Source of the DNA: Branchiostoma floridae
Lineage: Eukaryota > Chordata > Leptocardii > Amphioxiformes > Branchiostomatidae
Assembly (NCBI RefSeq): GCF_000003815.2
Contig: NC_049991.1
Span: forward strand, 1,347,718-1,409,717
Length of the DNA: 62,000 nucleotides
Direction of reading: 5' to 3'
The position numbers and the translations under genes were made by a program. Of the stretch, positions 21,546 through 33,949 are shown piece after piece; the stretch's first letter is position 1; each line of letters starts with the position of its first letter. The notes beneath the pieces were generated by a model, which was not told the DNA's origin, did no database searches, and was given only the letters and a program-made list of their open reading frames with translations.

Positions 21546-21894
21546 ATATAAGAAGCTCCATCTTAAGATTGGAATTCCGTTTTTCCCATTTTGAAATGTG
21601 CTAATATTTTCAATATAAAAGCACTTGGTGCAAAGTCTTTACATATGATTGACAAGTATGATGTACAGTTGTGAAATATGATAATAACTTTCATGAATAT
21701 TCATTTTGAAAATTTTCTTCCTGCAGGAATTCCTGCAGGAATTCCTGCAGGAAGCGTTTTTCCTGCAGGAATTCCTGCAGGAAGCGTTTTTCCTGCAGGA
21801 ATGCTGCAGGCATTCCTGCAGAAATTCCTGCAGGAGAAAGGTAAATTCCTGCAGGAAGAATATTTCCTGCAGGAATTTCTGCAGGAATGGCCTT
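21546..21894 (+). repeat. 349-bp arm of an inverted pair (left), CCTGCAGGAATT-rich
   Basis: The outer edge is ATATAAGAAGCTCCATC and the inner edge GGAATGGCCTT. The inner half is made of palindromic CCTGCAGG and GGAATTCC units, so all frames stay open and give Pro-Ala-Gly or Leu-Gln-Glu repeats that are not genes. It matches 31477-31825 in inverse orientation with near identity and equal length. Confidence 0.92.
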
Positions 21895-22417
21895 GACAAT
21901 GACAGGAAGCATTCTTTATGCATTTAATTTTGTTTTGAAACTGTTAAACAATGCATTAGATTTCATTAGATGTTTCAGACTTGACTTTAACTATGTATAT
22001 AAAACAGATATATAATGGAGGCATTTTTTATTGTTTTGTTTTCCTAGTTTTATTGACTGTTGCTGGAGATGCCTGGCATTAGAAATAACTGACCTATGAA
22101 TGAACTTCACTTCAAGAAAATGAATTTCCTTCAGTGGCTACTCATATTTTTCAGAGGTACAGAAGCTTGGGCATGGTTACTTCTTTCATTTTTTTCTTTA
22201 ATTCTTTAACATCACCACTTAGGGTTTATTAGTATCTAAGCCAATTTGATTGTACATGTAGGTGCAAGTCAGGAACATAAACACAAAATTCATAAATTTC
22301 ATGACAGGCCTAAGCTTCCCTTAAAAGTATAAATTCAATTATTGTAAATTGCACATGTACTGTAAGGGTAGGGTGCCCTAATAGGATAATCATTGGAGTC
22401 CATAAGAAAAGTACTGT

Positions 22418-25164
22418 CAGGGCTCCAGACTAACTTTTTGGCCTAGGAGCACTGCGCTCCTAACTCTAAAAACTTAGGAGCACCAGCAAAAATTTAGGAG
22501 CACCACTGTAAAAATTGGTAGTAAAAGCAAAAAATCTAAGAATCATTGTTGATCACCTGGAATAGCATATTTTAATACAGTAATATGAAAGAAAAAACAA
22601 TCTTGCTTTAAATACGGTGAATGTGGTAAATACATTGATGTGGTGGTTCTTGGGGATAGGAAGACAAAAGTTTTTTTGCTACGGCCGGCTGCTTTATTCA
22701 GACTCGACTCATGTACCTCCAGCCTTGTCAGGCATGACTGTTGACGAACAAGTTTTTAATGTCCAAAAAATGAATTAATCAAACTTGCAACATAAGGATT
22801 ATCAAAATGTATTCAATATTGAAACCAAGTTACACAGACAAAAAAGTAATTATGCCTTCTTATTGTAAGAACAATGAAAAATAACTGATTAATCCCAAAT
22901 TACCATTTAAATTGAAAAAAAAAATAAACCACAAACAAGTGACCGTAGGTAACATAGTCTGTGACGTCGGTCTGGTATATGTTGGTTGTTTTGTCTTCTT
23001 TGGTGTGTGACGTTGTGCTTATATCCTATATGATTCTTTTCATGGTGTTAGATATATCGTTGTATCTAAAGTTGCCTAATATTTCTGTGTCATGTGAATC
23101 TTACTAAACAGGTATGGATTGTGAGATAACATGTGGCCAAAGTCAAAAAGATATGGTGACGATAAGTTACCGGATGGTCTACTCTAATACACAGGCACAT
23201 TCACACACAGACACACCTACAAGACCGACAGGCAGACTGACAAACGCACCAAGTATTAACATGTTTCTGTTATGGACGTAATAAGTATGAAGCACGGAAT
23301 AGGACCTTGATGTTTCTTAGTCGAAGTCCGGGAATATAATATGGCTAAACTTCATTTGGGACGAGAATTCTTACACGCTTCATTGCAAACGGCGACAGGA
23401 GGTATTTGATTGACAGGGTCATTAGTGGAACATTAGATGTCGGTTCCCATGTCCCACATACGATAACACACAGCTGTTGATGATGAACTGTGCGATAAGT
23501 TTTTAACTAGTGTGAAGCCATAAGGTAGCATGACACAGTGTTAATGGGTGAATCCCGGGGTCCATGATGCTGGTACATAAAGTAGTACGGATAAACTTGT
23601 TGAATAAGAGGTAGAAAGCAAACGCGCGTAAAATTCTTGCACATATCGCGCATCTGCTTAACTATACCCAATTACCTCAACGGGCACCATATGCAGACAT
23701 GGGCCAATACACTGTGAAACGTACAATTTGCAGGGGTGATTTCTGAAATTATTACATACATAATAAAAACAGCTGCCGAAAAAATAAAACACCTTGCATC
23801 ATCGTCCAACTATGTGTAGAGAACCTGCCAAACCACAAACGTATGCGACAACGGGAACATGCAGATATAGATGCGAACGCGCGTTACATTGACGACCAGA
23901 GAACATCACGCATCTGCTTGCAATATCTCAATTACAGCATGACCCATATACAGGGGATCTGGACTAATACACCGAAAGATGAACATTTTGTAGGGGTGTT
24001 ATTTTTATTGCGTCCCTAATAAAACCAACTGCCACAAAAACAACAAAAAAAAAAACAACGTGCATCATCGTCAACCTCAGTGCAGATGACCTGCCAAACA
24101 ACGTACGTATGCGACAACGGGAACATGCAGATACCGATGCGAACGCGAATAACTTTGACGATCAGGTAACACCACGCATCTGCTTGACAAATTCCAATGA
24201 CACCATGACCCACATACAGAGGATCTGGACCAAAACACCGCAAGACGAACAAATTGTAGGGGTGTTATTTTTATAAAATCCATAATAAAACCACCTGCCG
24301 CAAAAAAAAGTTCACGTGCATCATCGTCAACCTCAGTACAAAGGACCTGCCAAACCACATAGAATTCAGACAACGGGAACATACAGATACAGCTGCGAAC
24401 GCGCGTAAACGTGACAAAACTAAAAGTCTGTCGACCAGAGGGTCTGGTCACAGACTAATAAGTATAAAAGTACAAGTGTCTGACAAAATGGGTGAAATTG
24501 AACTGAAAATGGAAATAGTACAGGCCGCTCTCCAACACCAAGATCGTATCTCAAGAATGCCTTTTTCCACCCTACCATTTTTTTATAAAGGCCTACTTGT
24601 TCACTGTCTCAGGGGCTGCAACATTGTTGTCTAAAAAGTCATGTTACAAAAGTTTTGTTACTGCCTACTGGACCTCCACTTATCATGCTGTCATAGCATA
24701 TCATACCATACCATACTATATCAAGGAGGTTATTTCCTATGCATGAAATCTCCTTGGCCAAACCAAGGCTCTTTCTTCAACCTCCTTGGCCAAACCAATA
24801 TATATATATATCATGTATACTCTCAAATTTCCCTATCTGTTTAGACAAACTCACAAAGGGAATACAGTAAATAAAGGTCCAGTGGAAAAACATTTTTTAA
24901 ACCTCCTTGGTTCATGTAATTGAAGACAAACAAACACATGGCAGGCCTTAATGAGGTGTGACAACCCCTGCTGACCATCCCTGTCAGGGGAAGAAACTGA
25001 TACCTGGCAGGGACAGCCTTTCCCTGCAAAGATTCTACTTGGCTGGATGATAAATGATGATTAATTGTGAGAGGTCCCACTGTGCGACTGTGGTTACAGA
25101 TCTGGTCGCACCAGGGGAATTCTACTCGCATATGCGACCAACTTGGTCGCAGTCAGGAGCCCTG
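22418..25164. mobile_element. 2.7-kb hAT-like element, CAGGGCTCC ends, 5-bp duplication ACTGT
   Basis: The left end CAGGGCTCCAGACTAAC and right end GGTCGCAGTCAGGAGCCCTG share inverted CAGGGCTCC. ACTGT flanks at 22413-22417 and 25165-25169. The left interior repeats AGGAGCACC, the right repeats GGTCGCA. No transposase seen. It contains the tandem repeat at 23797-24420. Confidence 0.7.
23640..24450. repeat. ~260-bp tandem repeat, about three copies
   Basis: Units start with GCATCATCGTC at 23796, 24062 and 24318. They run through ACCTGCCAAACCAC, CGACAACGGGAACATGCAGA, GCATCTGCTTG, and TGTAGGGGTGTTATTTTTAT. A diverged part-unit precedes them. Minus-strand frames across it are not supported as genes. 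Confidence 0.8.
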
Positions 25165-25169
25165 ACTGT

Positions 25170-26540
25170 ACAATGAAAGTACAGTACTTTTAGTTACATG
25201 TTGTGTAAAAACCTTTATCCTATTATCAGTGCCAACCTGATGAAATTATTTTCGGAACTTCCAGTAACTATTTACTGAATTCTAAACTGTAGTAAATCAA
25301 ATGATATATTCAGTTGGTGGAAAAGTAGATGACATGAACCGCCTTGTTTGCCATGCTGATAGCTGGTGTTTGGGTTATAGAAACCAACCACTGGCGGCTT
25401 TATCTCATGATGCACCCCTCAGGGTAAAACATTGATCCTTTATTAGCATATAGCTAGGTGGCATTCACCAGTCATATTTTATGTTAGTTATGACACTGTA
25501 ACACAATATTAGAAGTGTCCCGAGCCGGGTGCGTGGACACCTAGAAATTCATTAAACACTGGTGCTAAATGAATCTTATTTATTAGGTTTTTGATACCTA
25601 CTGGACAGCTGTGTTTAATGAAGTTCTAAGTGCCCAATAGAAAATAATAATCAACCGTCACCAGATCAGATCAGATCACAGAACATTGATCAATCAGAAC
25701 AACACCCTGTCCTCATCTGGAACTCTTTACATGCTCTAAAATCCTTGAGATTGGGACAAGTCACAAAGGCCTTTTTATCACAAGAGTGTGATATTATCAC
25801 CTCCCCTCCCCTTTCTCACCTATCTTTAGAGAAGTCATTATATAATCTCCTTTGCACCTACATGAAGGTGTTTAAAGCCAGCAACAACAATGCGTGTATT
25901 GATTTATAATGACAGGTAATTAGAGACTGAAGTGAATGGTAGCTGCCTTATTCAGTGCCTCCACTGGTGTATAGAACAGGTCAGTATTTAACACTGCATA
26001 GAAGACTAAAGTTTACCCAAAGAGGTTTAACTACCTTGTAGATCACCAAGGAGTTTAGAATTCTCTGATCTCACTGACCTAACCTAGGTTTTACAGCAAC
26101 CTTGGAATAGATATAATTTTTTACTATTTGCCTTTCAATTGGTAATCTTTTACTCTTGTCTTGGCTACCTTAGGTCTCTTGTTTAAGCAACTTGGGGCTT
26201 TTATCTTGGTTTCAGACAAAAAGTTCCTGATGATGGGTTTGAAGGCTGATACTGATAGCCAGAATAAAGCTACCATTCCAGAATGGCTATCAGTATCACA
26301 TCAAAATATATACCACAGGCCTTCTACTCTTCAAAATCAACCAGGAAAGTTTGCCAACACAGAGGGTATTGATATGTAAAATTTGGGGTCCTGGAGTATC
26401 TTGCAAATACAAGCAATTTTTGTACTATAGAGCCAGGCGTTGAAAAGCAGAAAGGCCCACAAAATAACAACAAACTTTTTGATAACCAAACTTATTGATA
26501 ACCTGGGCTTTATCTGGTCCAAAGAACCATTATCTTTTTG
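25170..26540. other. AT-rich stretch, nothing firm
   Basis: Only scattered CAAGGAGGTT / AACCTCCTTGG motifs, which recur at 24723, 24905, 26047, 27262, 27470, 30255 and 30822. They look like shed ends of a repeat family; no full element could be delimited. Confidence 0.45.
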
Positions 26541-26553
26541 ACTATTTATAAAC

Positions 26554-26769
26554 TTGAAGCCCGCTATGAAGCTGTTTACCAGTATGATTCATTATAAGCC
26601 AGAAGGCCGACATAACCGCATTCCTCTGGAACAAAGAATTTGCCAATACTGTAACTTGAATAAGATAGAGGATGAGTGTCACTTTATTGTTTACTGTACT
26701 TTATACAACAACAAAAGAAACGTCCTCTTTGAAAATATACAAGATATGTTCCCTATTTCCAATACTTGA
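26554..26769 (+). pseudogene. Non-LTR retrotransposon fragment: C-terminal zinc-knuckle of RT protein
   Basis: The frame contains PLEQRICQYCNLNKIEDECH followed by FIVYCTLYNNKRNVLF. This fits the C-x2-C...H-x3/4-C motif found after reverse transcriptase in many LINE proteins, with the usual EDE.HF context. No RT or endonuclease domain is visible upstream, so this is a short remnant. Confidence 0.65.
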
Positions 26770-27934
26770 ATACCACGGAAAAAAATTCATATTTCTCATG
26801 CAATTAGATTAACCATACATTATTGATTCCATCTGTACTTATATTTATAACTGTTTTAAGAGGTGAGAAGAAGTTGAACTTGTAAATACTGGAATGTATT
26901 AGTATTTGTAGAGGTGACAAGATACCTTTTTTTTAATCAAAATTGTACATTATCACTAGCGCTACAATCTGTACTTAGCTTGTTTGAGCACAAATGTACA
27001 ATCAAGGTCATTGATTCATTATATAGAAACAACAGGCAAAAGTTTGTTCCAGAGATTATTTGTAGTTTCCAAATCCTATTACATGGGCCTGTATATAAGG
27101 CACTCACTTTCCTCTTTTTGGTAATTATGCACATTGTTATGCAGGTTCAAAGGAGGTCAGTTATTGTTAAGGCATGCTTCCCAATTAGCAAGTTGAATTA
27201 GCAAGTCCCACAGGGACTGTCCCAAAGCACTGGATGGAAAGATTCAGAACACCTCCCTGAGATCAAGGAGGTTGCTTCTTGCTGAGATATTTCTATACTG
27301 AACTGCTTTTGAGCCAGATTAGAACTAGAAGAACTTCAAAATTGCAGAAACCTGAAAATTCACTTCTGGGATAGATTACAGGATTCGAATGGTTAAACCA
27401 GATCGGCAAATTAAGGAGTAATAAAAGCTCCTTGATCTCACCAACTTGATCTGGCCCTCTTTCAACCTCCTTGATCTGGCTCAACACTTTTGTTTTGAAC
27501 TGCCAACTAATGGAAATCTTAGAATTCAGAAAAATGGTAAATTAGGTAGTGCTCTGCATTGCACTTTAGCCAACCTCTCACTTTACATAATATAATATAA
27601 TATTATATACCATTGAAGCTTGGATCCAGGTTACATCCAGGTATGTGACGTCATACTTTGTGGCGTCACCCAGGAAAATAAAAGTTTTTAGATAATAATC
27701 TTATATTTAGGCCATGTTTCTGAATCAAAAATTTTTTTGAAAAAGGATGTGTTTGAAGGCACTTGAAAGGCCATGAAAGAATGTAGCTTCTTACGGTTGC
27801 ATAAGATAGTATTGTCAGCCTGCAAGATCCGCTTGGAGGTTCTGATCATGATAGACAAAGAAGCACAGTGCAAATGACACAGTAGGGTTCGGAGGACACC
27901 AACTGACTAGTCTAATTAGTCTGTTCTGTCAACT

Positions 27935-28060
27935 TTTAGCTTGAGTGGTAAATGTGTTGGGTTCATGAGCTGGCGGGCCCAGGTTAAAATCCTGGGAGCC
28001 AGGCACAAATTTTTCTCTTGTGTTTCAGAAGTGTAAGGTTGTGAAGGACGTTGCACTTCT
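27935..28060 (+). mobile_element. tRNA-derived SINE head
   Basis: TAGCTTGAGTGGTAAATGTG (A-box position) and GGTTAAAATCCTGGGAGCC (B-box position) are spaced as in a tRNA, around a GGGTTCATGAGCTGGC loop. A short tail follows, then CGTTAAGTGTTACG repeats. Confidence 0.62.
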
Positions 28061-28084
28061 GTGAGGGCCTGCATGCCTTTTTCC

Positions 28085-28265
28085 GTTAAGTGTTACGAGC
28101 CATTTTAATTTACCGTTAATCGTTACCGACCCACTCTAATTCACCGTTAAGCGTTATCGGTATATTCTTCGTGAAGCGTATTGGTCGTTTTAATTCCACG
28201 TTAATCGTTACTTGTTATCCCGAATTCACCGTTAAGCATTACCAAGAAATTCTTCGTAACAAGTT
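28085..28265. repeat. ACCGTTAAGCGTTACC tandem motif, array 1
   Basis: Units of about 30-36 bases: AATTCACCGTTAAGCGTTA with variants. A second array in the same orientation lies at 29190-29275 and brackets the block between them. Confidence 0.8.
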
Positions 28266-28284
28266 ATACCCACGAAGTCAAATG

Positions 28285-28900
28285 CCAGATAGAGCCCCTG
28301 AAAATGCAGGAAATGGTGTTTCAAAGGGTCCAGATTTCAAAATTTCTCCGAGCCTCCCGGCCGCTTCGGGTAAAAATATGTTGCGGAAGCGTCGCCCCTC
28401 CCCCTCCCAAAAAACCTTTTCACTCAAACAGATTTCAGTGTCCAACTTAGCATAGTTTCCGGCAAAATTTTCTCATCGAATGCAGAAAATGAGGTTTCTC
28501 CAGACCTCCCTTGCAACGGCTTGTGGCTTTGGTGCTCACGACGACCTGGCGAAAACATGTTTCAGGGGCGTTGGCCCAAAAAATTTTCTCTTTAATAAAA
28601 TGTCATTTGATTTACCTTCGTTGGCCAGCAAAATTTGTCCTTCAAAATGCAGTAAATGGCGTTTCAGACGGTCCAGACTTTTAAATTTCCCCGGACTTGT
28701 CTGGCAATTTCTCGTGCCGTCCGAGCTTGAAATGGTAAAAATATGTCGGAGGCCGGAGGTCAATTGCTACAACCATGTGTAATTTTGATGAAAATTTCAT
28801 TATTCTGTCAGCAAAATTTGCCGGAAAATGCAGGAAATAGCATTTCAGAGGGCCATGATTTAAAAAAATTTCCCAGGGAGCATACCCCCTACCCCCATAC
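28285..28900. repeat. ~165-bp degenerate tandem repeat
   Basis: Four units each carry AAAATGCAGGAAATGG-type sequence then TTTCA..GGGTCCAGATTT and a C-rich segment (near 28303, 28480, 28648 and 28824). Open frames on both strands here follow from the repeat. Confidence 0.7.
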
Positions 28901-29189
28901 GATGCGTTGCGCCTTCGGCGCTCCATGTGCTGAAAATTTTGTCAGCAATAGTCCCCCCCAGCCTACAAGAAACTTGCTGTTGCCGCCTCTGGTGGGAGCA
29001 CTGACCCAGGGAAGCAAACGTCATAGACACAGCAGACATTGTCCCTGTCATTCCTCCGGGCTCTGGGCACCTTTTCCTTCTCACAATGCCATTAGTCTGA
29101 TATTTTCAACCATCGAGGTAACCTAGTTTAGCGCCGTACAAAGAGGAACGAACGTCAATGTTTACTGTCATGCTTTGTAACCCCTCCTG

Positions 29190-29275
29190 AATTTACCGTT
29201 AAGCGTTACCGGACCTTCTGAATTTACCGTTAAGCATTACCGGGCCTCCTGAATTCACCGTTAAGCGTTACCAAG
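29190..29275. repeat. ACCGTTAAGCGTTACC tandem motif, array 2
   Basis: Three units of GAATTYACCGTTAAGCRTTA with CCGGACCTTCT-type spacers, matching array 1. Confidence 0.8.
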
Positions 29276-29811
29276 AACCCCCCATGCAGACCCTCTTCTG
29301 TGTCAGTGGGAAAGGTCACATTACCATGCATCCCTTTTTCTGAACTGAACTGGTTTTAGCCTTGGTACCAGTTTGCATCATAAGGCAAAATACAAACTGT
29401 TTAAAACTGTCTTGTTTTTTTTTGCATCACAGGGCTTGAAAGTCATTTTTGCATGCACCTTAGGCTGAGTAGCCTGTGTTTACACAATCTAGCGCTGGCT
29501 GGGGTTAATGACCCCTCCTAGGGCAGCAGCAATACTATAGGGCCGGCCGCTAGGAGCGCGATTTTAGTCAGGCTAGTAGCCTCCTTCACCGGCCTCTCTG
29601 GGAAGCTTGGCGTTTTTTTTTTTCGGTGGGGGGAGGGGGGGTCGATTCGCGATTTTTAATCGGGAATATTGCGGGAAAGGAATATATGCCGGGAAAGGAA
29701 TATACACCGGAAAGCTTGTACGGGCTAGACGAGTTCTGTCACTCAAGAAAGGGTTCGATATCTGGTGTGGCAACCAGTGAAACAACCAGAGGGGCGAGTA
29801 GAACAGAAAAA

Positions 29812-29893
29812 ACAACATCCCAACTCCCAGGATTCAAACCAGCAGCCGGATCACAAATCTAGTACGCTACCGCTGTCGCCACAAAAGCTCAGA
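29812..29893 (-). mobile_element. tRNA-derived SINE head, minus strand
   Basis: The minus strand reads GTGGCGACAGCGGTAGCGTA (A box), GATTTGTGATCCGGC, then CTGGTTTGAATCCTGGGAG, a near-perfect B box (GGTTTGAATCC). Spacing is tRNA-like. Confidence 0.7.
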
Positions 29894-29899
29894 GCTCCT

Positions 29900-31450
29900 T
29901 AGCAAGGACGGTAGGAACTACTTGAACCCACTGTTACACTAGTTGGGCAAAAGCAAACTTTTTTTGGGTCTTCATCCTGCACCAGGTTTTTGGGAAGCAG
30001 TCATAGTCACTGTGCAACAGTGGTATCAAACGACCAAATGACCAACTTTGAAAGTAGCCCCCCCAACTAGAAGCAGTCCAGCTTTTATTTTCGAGCACTC
30101 GGGTCTGATTTTACCATGGTCATTACTGACAGAAGGGGGTCTGATAGCGAGCAGTTGTTTAATGTAACGCAGCTTGAAGGGCAAATTGAGCAAGGCACAG
30201 CTGGATTGGAAATTAGGCACAGAGGTGCTGACTTCATTCCATGATGCCTATATTAAACCTCCTTGGTTTGAGCAGTCTATTTATTACCTTATTATAAGTG
30301 GAGTCCACAATTACCATCAAATTTTCACAAAACTTCAAGAAAAATTATTCATAGTTTACCTTTAAATTGACAAAGACAACCTTGATTTACCCTTTAGGTT
30401 TAACCATTTCATATTTAAATAGATTAGTGTAAAAGTGAACTTAGGTTTCTGAAATTCTGTAATTCTTCAGTCTGTAATTTCTTGTAATAGTGTACCCCCA
30501 AGTTCCAGGATTCTTTCTGAAGGCCTTAGGTCCTCAGCACTACAGGTAGCCAGGATGTTTGGACCTGGGGAATAATTAGTCCTTTGATAATTGATAATTG
30601 GACACCAGCATCCTTTGCATATCTATAGAACAATAGCTGACCTTACTTTGAACCCGCATTACAATAGCGCATACTTACTTGAATTTTCAACAAGAGGAAG
30701 CAAGCCCCTGGCTTTCTTAGGCCCAATTTTAAACTTTATGAAATATTCTCTGGAACAAAAATTCAAGTGTTAATCTTATGATGGTCAAAATATGACCAAC
30801 CAGATCAAACAAATCTCAAGTTGCTGACCAAGGAGCTTTCATTCTTTGCCACGTTCAACTTGGTACTGCATTTACAAGATATCATTGCATGCATGGAAGG
30901 AGCATTCGAATAGAGCAGTTTTCATTTGATGAAAACACCCATGTGTGAACAGCCGTAATGGCTCTGTCGGCACAACTGTTGAACATGTCATGGGCAACTT
31001 GGACCCCATTCAAATGAAAAAATACAAGTGAGTTAAATGAGGAATCCGATTAAAGCTTTCTGTTGGATTAAAAAAATGCGTTCACATTTAATCGGATTAA
31101 ACTCAAACTTGCGACCACGACCACCCCGAGTCGGGCACACGTCGTGCTTCCAAAATGTTGCCAGACTACCTCATAATTTTGAAGGATTTAGTGACATTGA
31201 TATTATATATGATAACTGTTGAGAAATTGGCTGGCTTTTGATGCGTCGACAGTCAACAAGAACATGGCGCTTGTGAGGTCATACAGGTTGAACTGGGGGT
31301 AGAAATGTTGCGCGGGGTGTGATTATACTCTACATTTAACTGTAGTACAAAATGTAAATGTATATGTTGAAAAAGTTGCATGAATAGGAGAAACTACTTC
31401 TAAAACGTTTGTTGCATACTTTTTTGCCGGTGTGTAGCACTCCTATCTTA
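29900..31450. other. Stretch with no recognised gene
   Basis: AT-rich, with a few short open frames and CCAAGGAG motifs. There is a possible inverted pair GATTAAAGCTTTCTGTTG / ATTTAATCGGATTAAAC near 31050-31100, too short to delimit an element. Confidence 0.45.
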
Positions 31451-31476
31451 GTGTCATTGATTTAGATATGAATTAT

Positions 31477-31825
31477 AAGGCCATTCCTGCAGAAATTCCT
31501 GCAGGAAACATTCTTCCTGCAGGAATTTACCTTTCTCCTGCAGGAATTTCTGCAGGAATGCCTGCAGCATTCCTGCAGGAAAAACGCTTCCTGCAGGAAT
31601 TCCTGCAGGAAAAACGCTTCCTGCAGGAATTCCTGCAGGAATTCCTGCAGGAAGAAAATTTTCAAAATGAATATTCATGAAAGTTATTATCATATTTCAC
31701 AACTGTGCATCATACTTGTCAATCATATGTAAAGACTTTGCACCAAGTGCTTTTATATTGAAAATATTAGCACATTTCAAAATGGGAAAAACGGAATTCC
31801 AATCTTAAGATGGAGCTTCTTATAT
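31477..31825 (-). repeat. 349-bp arm of an inverted pair (right)
   Basis: Near-identical inverse copy of 21546-21894. The flanks differ beyond the arms on both sides, and no target duplication could be seen, so it is either a terminal inverted repeat of a 10.28-kb unit or an independent insertion of the same repeat. Confidence 0.92.
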
Positions 31826-32754
31826 GCTCCCCACATCGTCGCTACTTTTTGGAGAATCCTCACCAAAGGAAGGATAAATTCCCCTAAAATCAATAGTATC
31901 AAGGTCCCCAAGCACGTATTTCATCGTAAATACAGACATTTCGGGGCTAAAATCAGAAATTTATCGCAAATAAAAAAGAGCGCCGCCATCTTACCAACTT
32001 TCGGCCGCAAGGCATTGTGGTTGCGTATGACCCCTGACCTCCTCCGCCCCGCAAAAATGTCGTTACAGCGTTTATGGGGGCACACACCAGTTTATTTGGG
32101 GTTTCAATTGGAGGCGGCATACCCTAAAGTCTAGCGACCAGCTCTACCAGGGAATTATCCTGAAGCAAAATAACTGTATATCTGGTGAAAGCATATTCCT
32201 TTAGCTACAAGACAAACTAAGTTTCGATCCTTCAACTTCTCTGATTTTAAAAAATTAGAGGGAAAAAACATTATTTTCATGTAAAAAATAATGCAAAAAA
32301 TCGGGCATTTTGGCATTGAAAGAAAAACATGAAGATGATTTTTCCGGCAAACACGACTGATACTGTCAGAAAGAGGAAAACCTAACGAGCAATCCAGCTA
32401 ATTATAAAGAAAATTCTAGTACTACAGTTTTTTTAATCATCCACGGCGCGCGGCATTACAACTAGGCTTAACACAGCGCTTCAGAGGTTAATCTAGGTCA
32501 CGAGCCTAATCACATTCAGGCGTAGGAATATCCCGGAAGTAAGACGCGGACCAAAACACAATTTGCACCGAAAACACACCATTTCCTACGCTTTTCAGCC
32601 ATGTAACCGTTTAATGTCATTTCGCAGGAAATAATGAGAAATGTCAACTCAAACATGGACCCTCGGAAGCCTTTCGTCACTTTTTTCTCGCGCACTAGCT
32701 CGGACCCCTGTCGCGGAAGAACTGGTGTGTGCACCGTTATCAGCGTTTATTGTA

Positions 32755-32826
32755 CAACGGGGGCCCCGCGGGGCACCCCGCGGGGTACCCCGTGGCCCCG
32801 CGGGGCCCCGGTTTTTACAGGAACCC
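32755..32826. repeat. Extreme GC palindrome block, copy 2 (inverted)
   Basis: GGGGGCCCCGCGGGGCACC and further CCCCGCGGGG units end in CCGGTTTTTACAGGAACCCC, the inverse of the flank of copy 1 at 17935. Confidence 0.8.
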
Positions 32827-32926
32827 CTTTGTCCATAGGTTTCTGTCCATACCATGTACTGTGATGTAGAAGTAGAAGAACTTCTGTTGAAATAAACCCT
32901 CGAGTCATGCAATACATGACGGTCTA

Positions 32927-33232
32927 GCATCAGTTGTCGGCATAAAAATATATTCGCGTGTGGTGTGAGGATATGTACGGAAACATTATATTTTCTCCGT
33001 TTAAACGGCACATGGGTAGTGTTTACTAAGAAAATTGCTATGGAGAGATATCAGCCTGAAATATTTAATTTGAAGGGGTATTGAATATTGCTTTTTTGGC
33101 AAGTTGTCGGCGCCGAACGGACTGTCAGAAACCCACGAAAGTGCGTGCCCGCCGATCTAACAACAATAGGTTCTTTACTTCGCGCGCTGTATATCACCGA
33201 TACTAAAAGCATTTAATCGTGATTTATTGTAC
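32927..33232. repeat. Duplicated block, copy 2 (with 17531-17886)
   Basis: Same orientation as copy 1, lacking the 33-bp hairpin. Since the adjacent GC palindrome is inverted between the two sites, the two modules moved separately. Confidence 0.85.
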
Positions 33233-33746
33233 ACATGACAGCATATACTATAGATGCTCAAGCTACTACATAACGCAGATAGGTTCCACAGATATAATGT
33301 GTAATCGCTCCTTGGTTCAGATGACCGATCAAGTATCCACACTGGATTTCGATTTGTTTTGTGTGCGTGGTATGAAATCTTTTCTTAATTAAAACTAGAG
33401 TTCCACGAACACATACCTTTGCCAAATAAACCAGGTTTGTTATGTAGAATGATGTCTGTAGACAAATGCGTTACTCATTTCATTTTCTTCATAAATATAT
33501 GCTTGGAGTTTATAAAATTTCGGCATTGATTATGCAAATTAGATCCCAAGTTACAATTAATTGACATATGCATGTATACCAGAAAGCAGGATATTTCCAC
33601 AAAAAACGAAGTAGATTATGTCACGTATTTTCCTAGCAGCCTGTGTATATTGATTTGATCGAACAATCAGCCGACATTTACATGTACATCGAGCAGGCGC
33701 ACCCGGCAGTGGACCCGACGGGCCGACATGCAGCGTGGCCCGTCAA

Positions 33747-33949
33747 TAGTCTCTACCAGACTCCGGATTGCTGGAAAAACGTAGAAATGGAACAAATAGA
33801 GGAGTAAGCCGGCCAGAGGAATATAACCGGCCAGGGAACAGCACGCGATCTAGGATCTAGGATCGCGAGCTGTTCCCTGGCCGGTTATATTCCTCTCTAT
33901 TTGTTCCATTTCTACGATTTTCCAGCGATCCGGAGTCTGGCAGAGACTA
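33747..33949. mobile_element. 203-bp full palindrome MITE with perfect 9-bp duplication (MULE-like)
   Basis: Almost the whole element folds on itself: TAGTCTCTACCAGACTCCGG at the left pairs with CCGGAGTCTGGCAGAGACTA at the right, and pairing continues to a centre near 33850 (GATCTAGGATC). GCCCGTCAA flanks at 33738-33746 and 33950-33958. A 9-bp duplication fits the Mutator superfamily. Confidence 0.88.

Noticed and set aside
21639-21927. Pro-Ala-Gly (collagen-like) and Leu-Gln-Glu repeat frames at 21.7 and 31.5 kb
   Set aside because: All frames of palindromic CCTGCAGGAATT units are open, and the same frames arise from an inverted repeat copy.
24016-24451. Minus-strand Cys-rich frames
   Set aside because: They lie in a 260-bp tandem repeat, and the repeats give the same frames with stops at different places.
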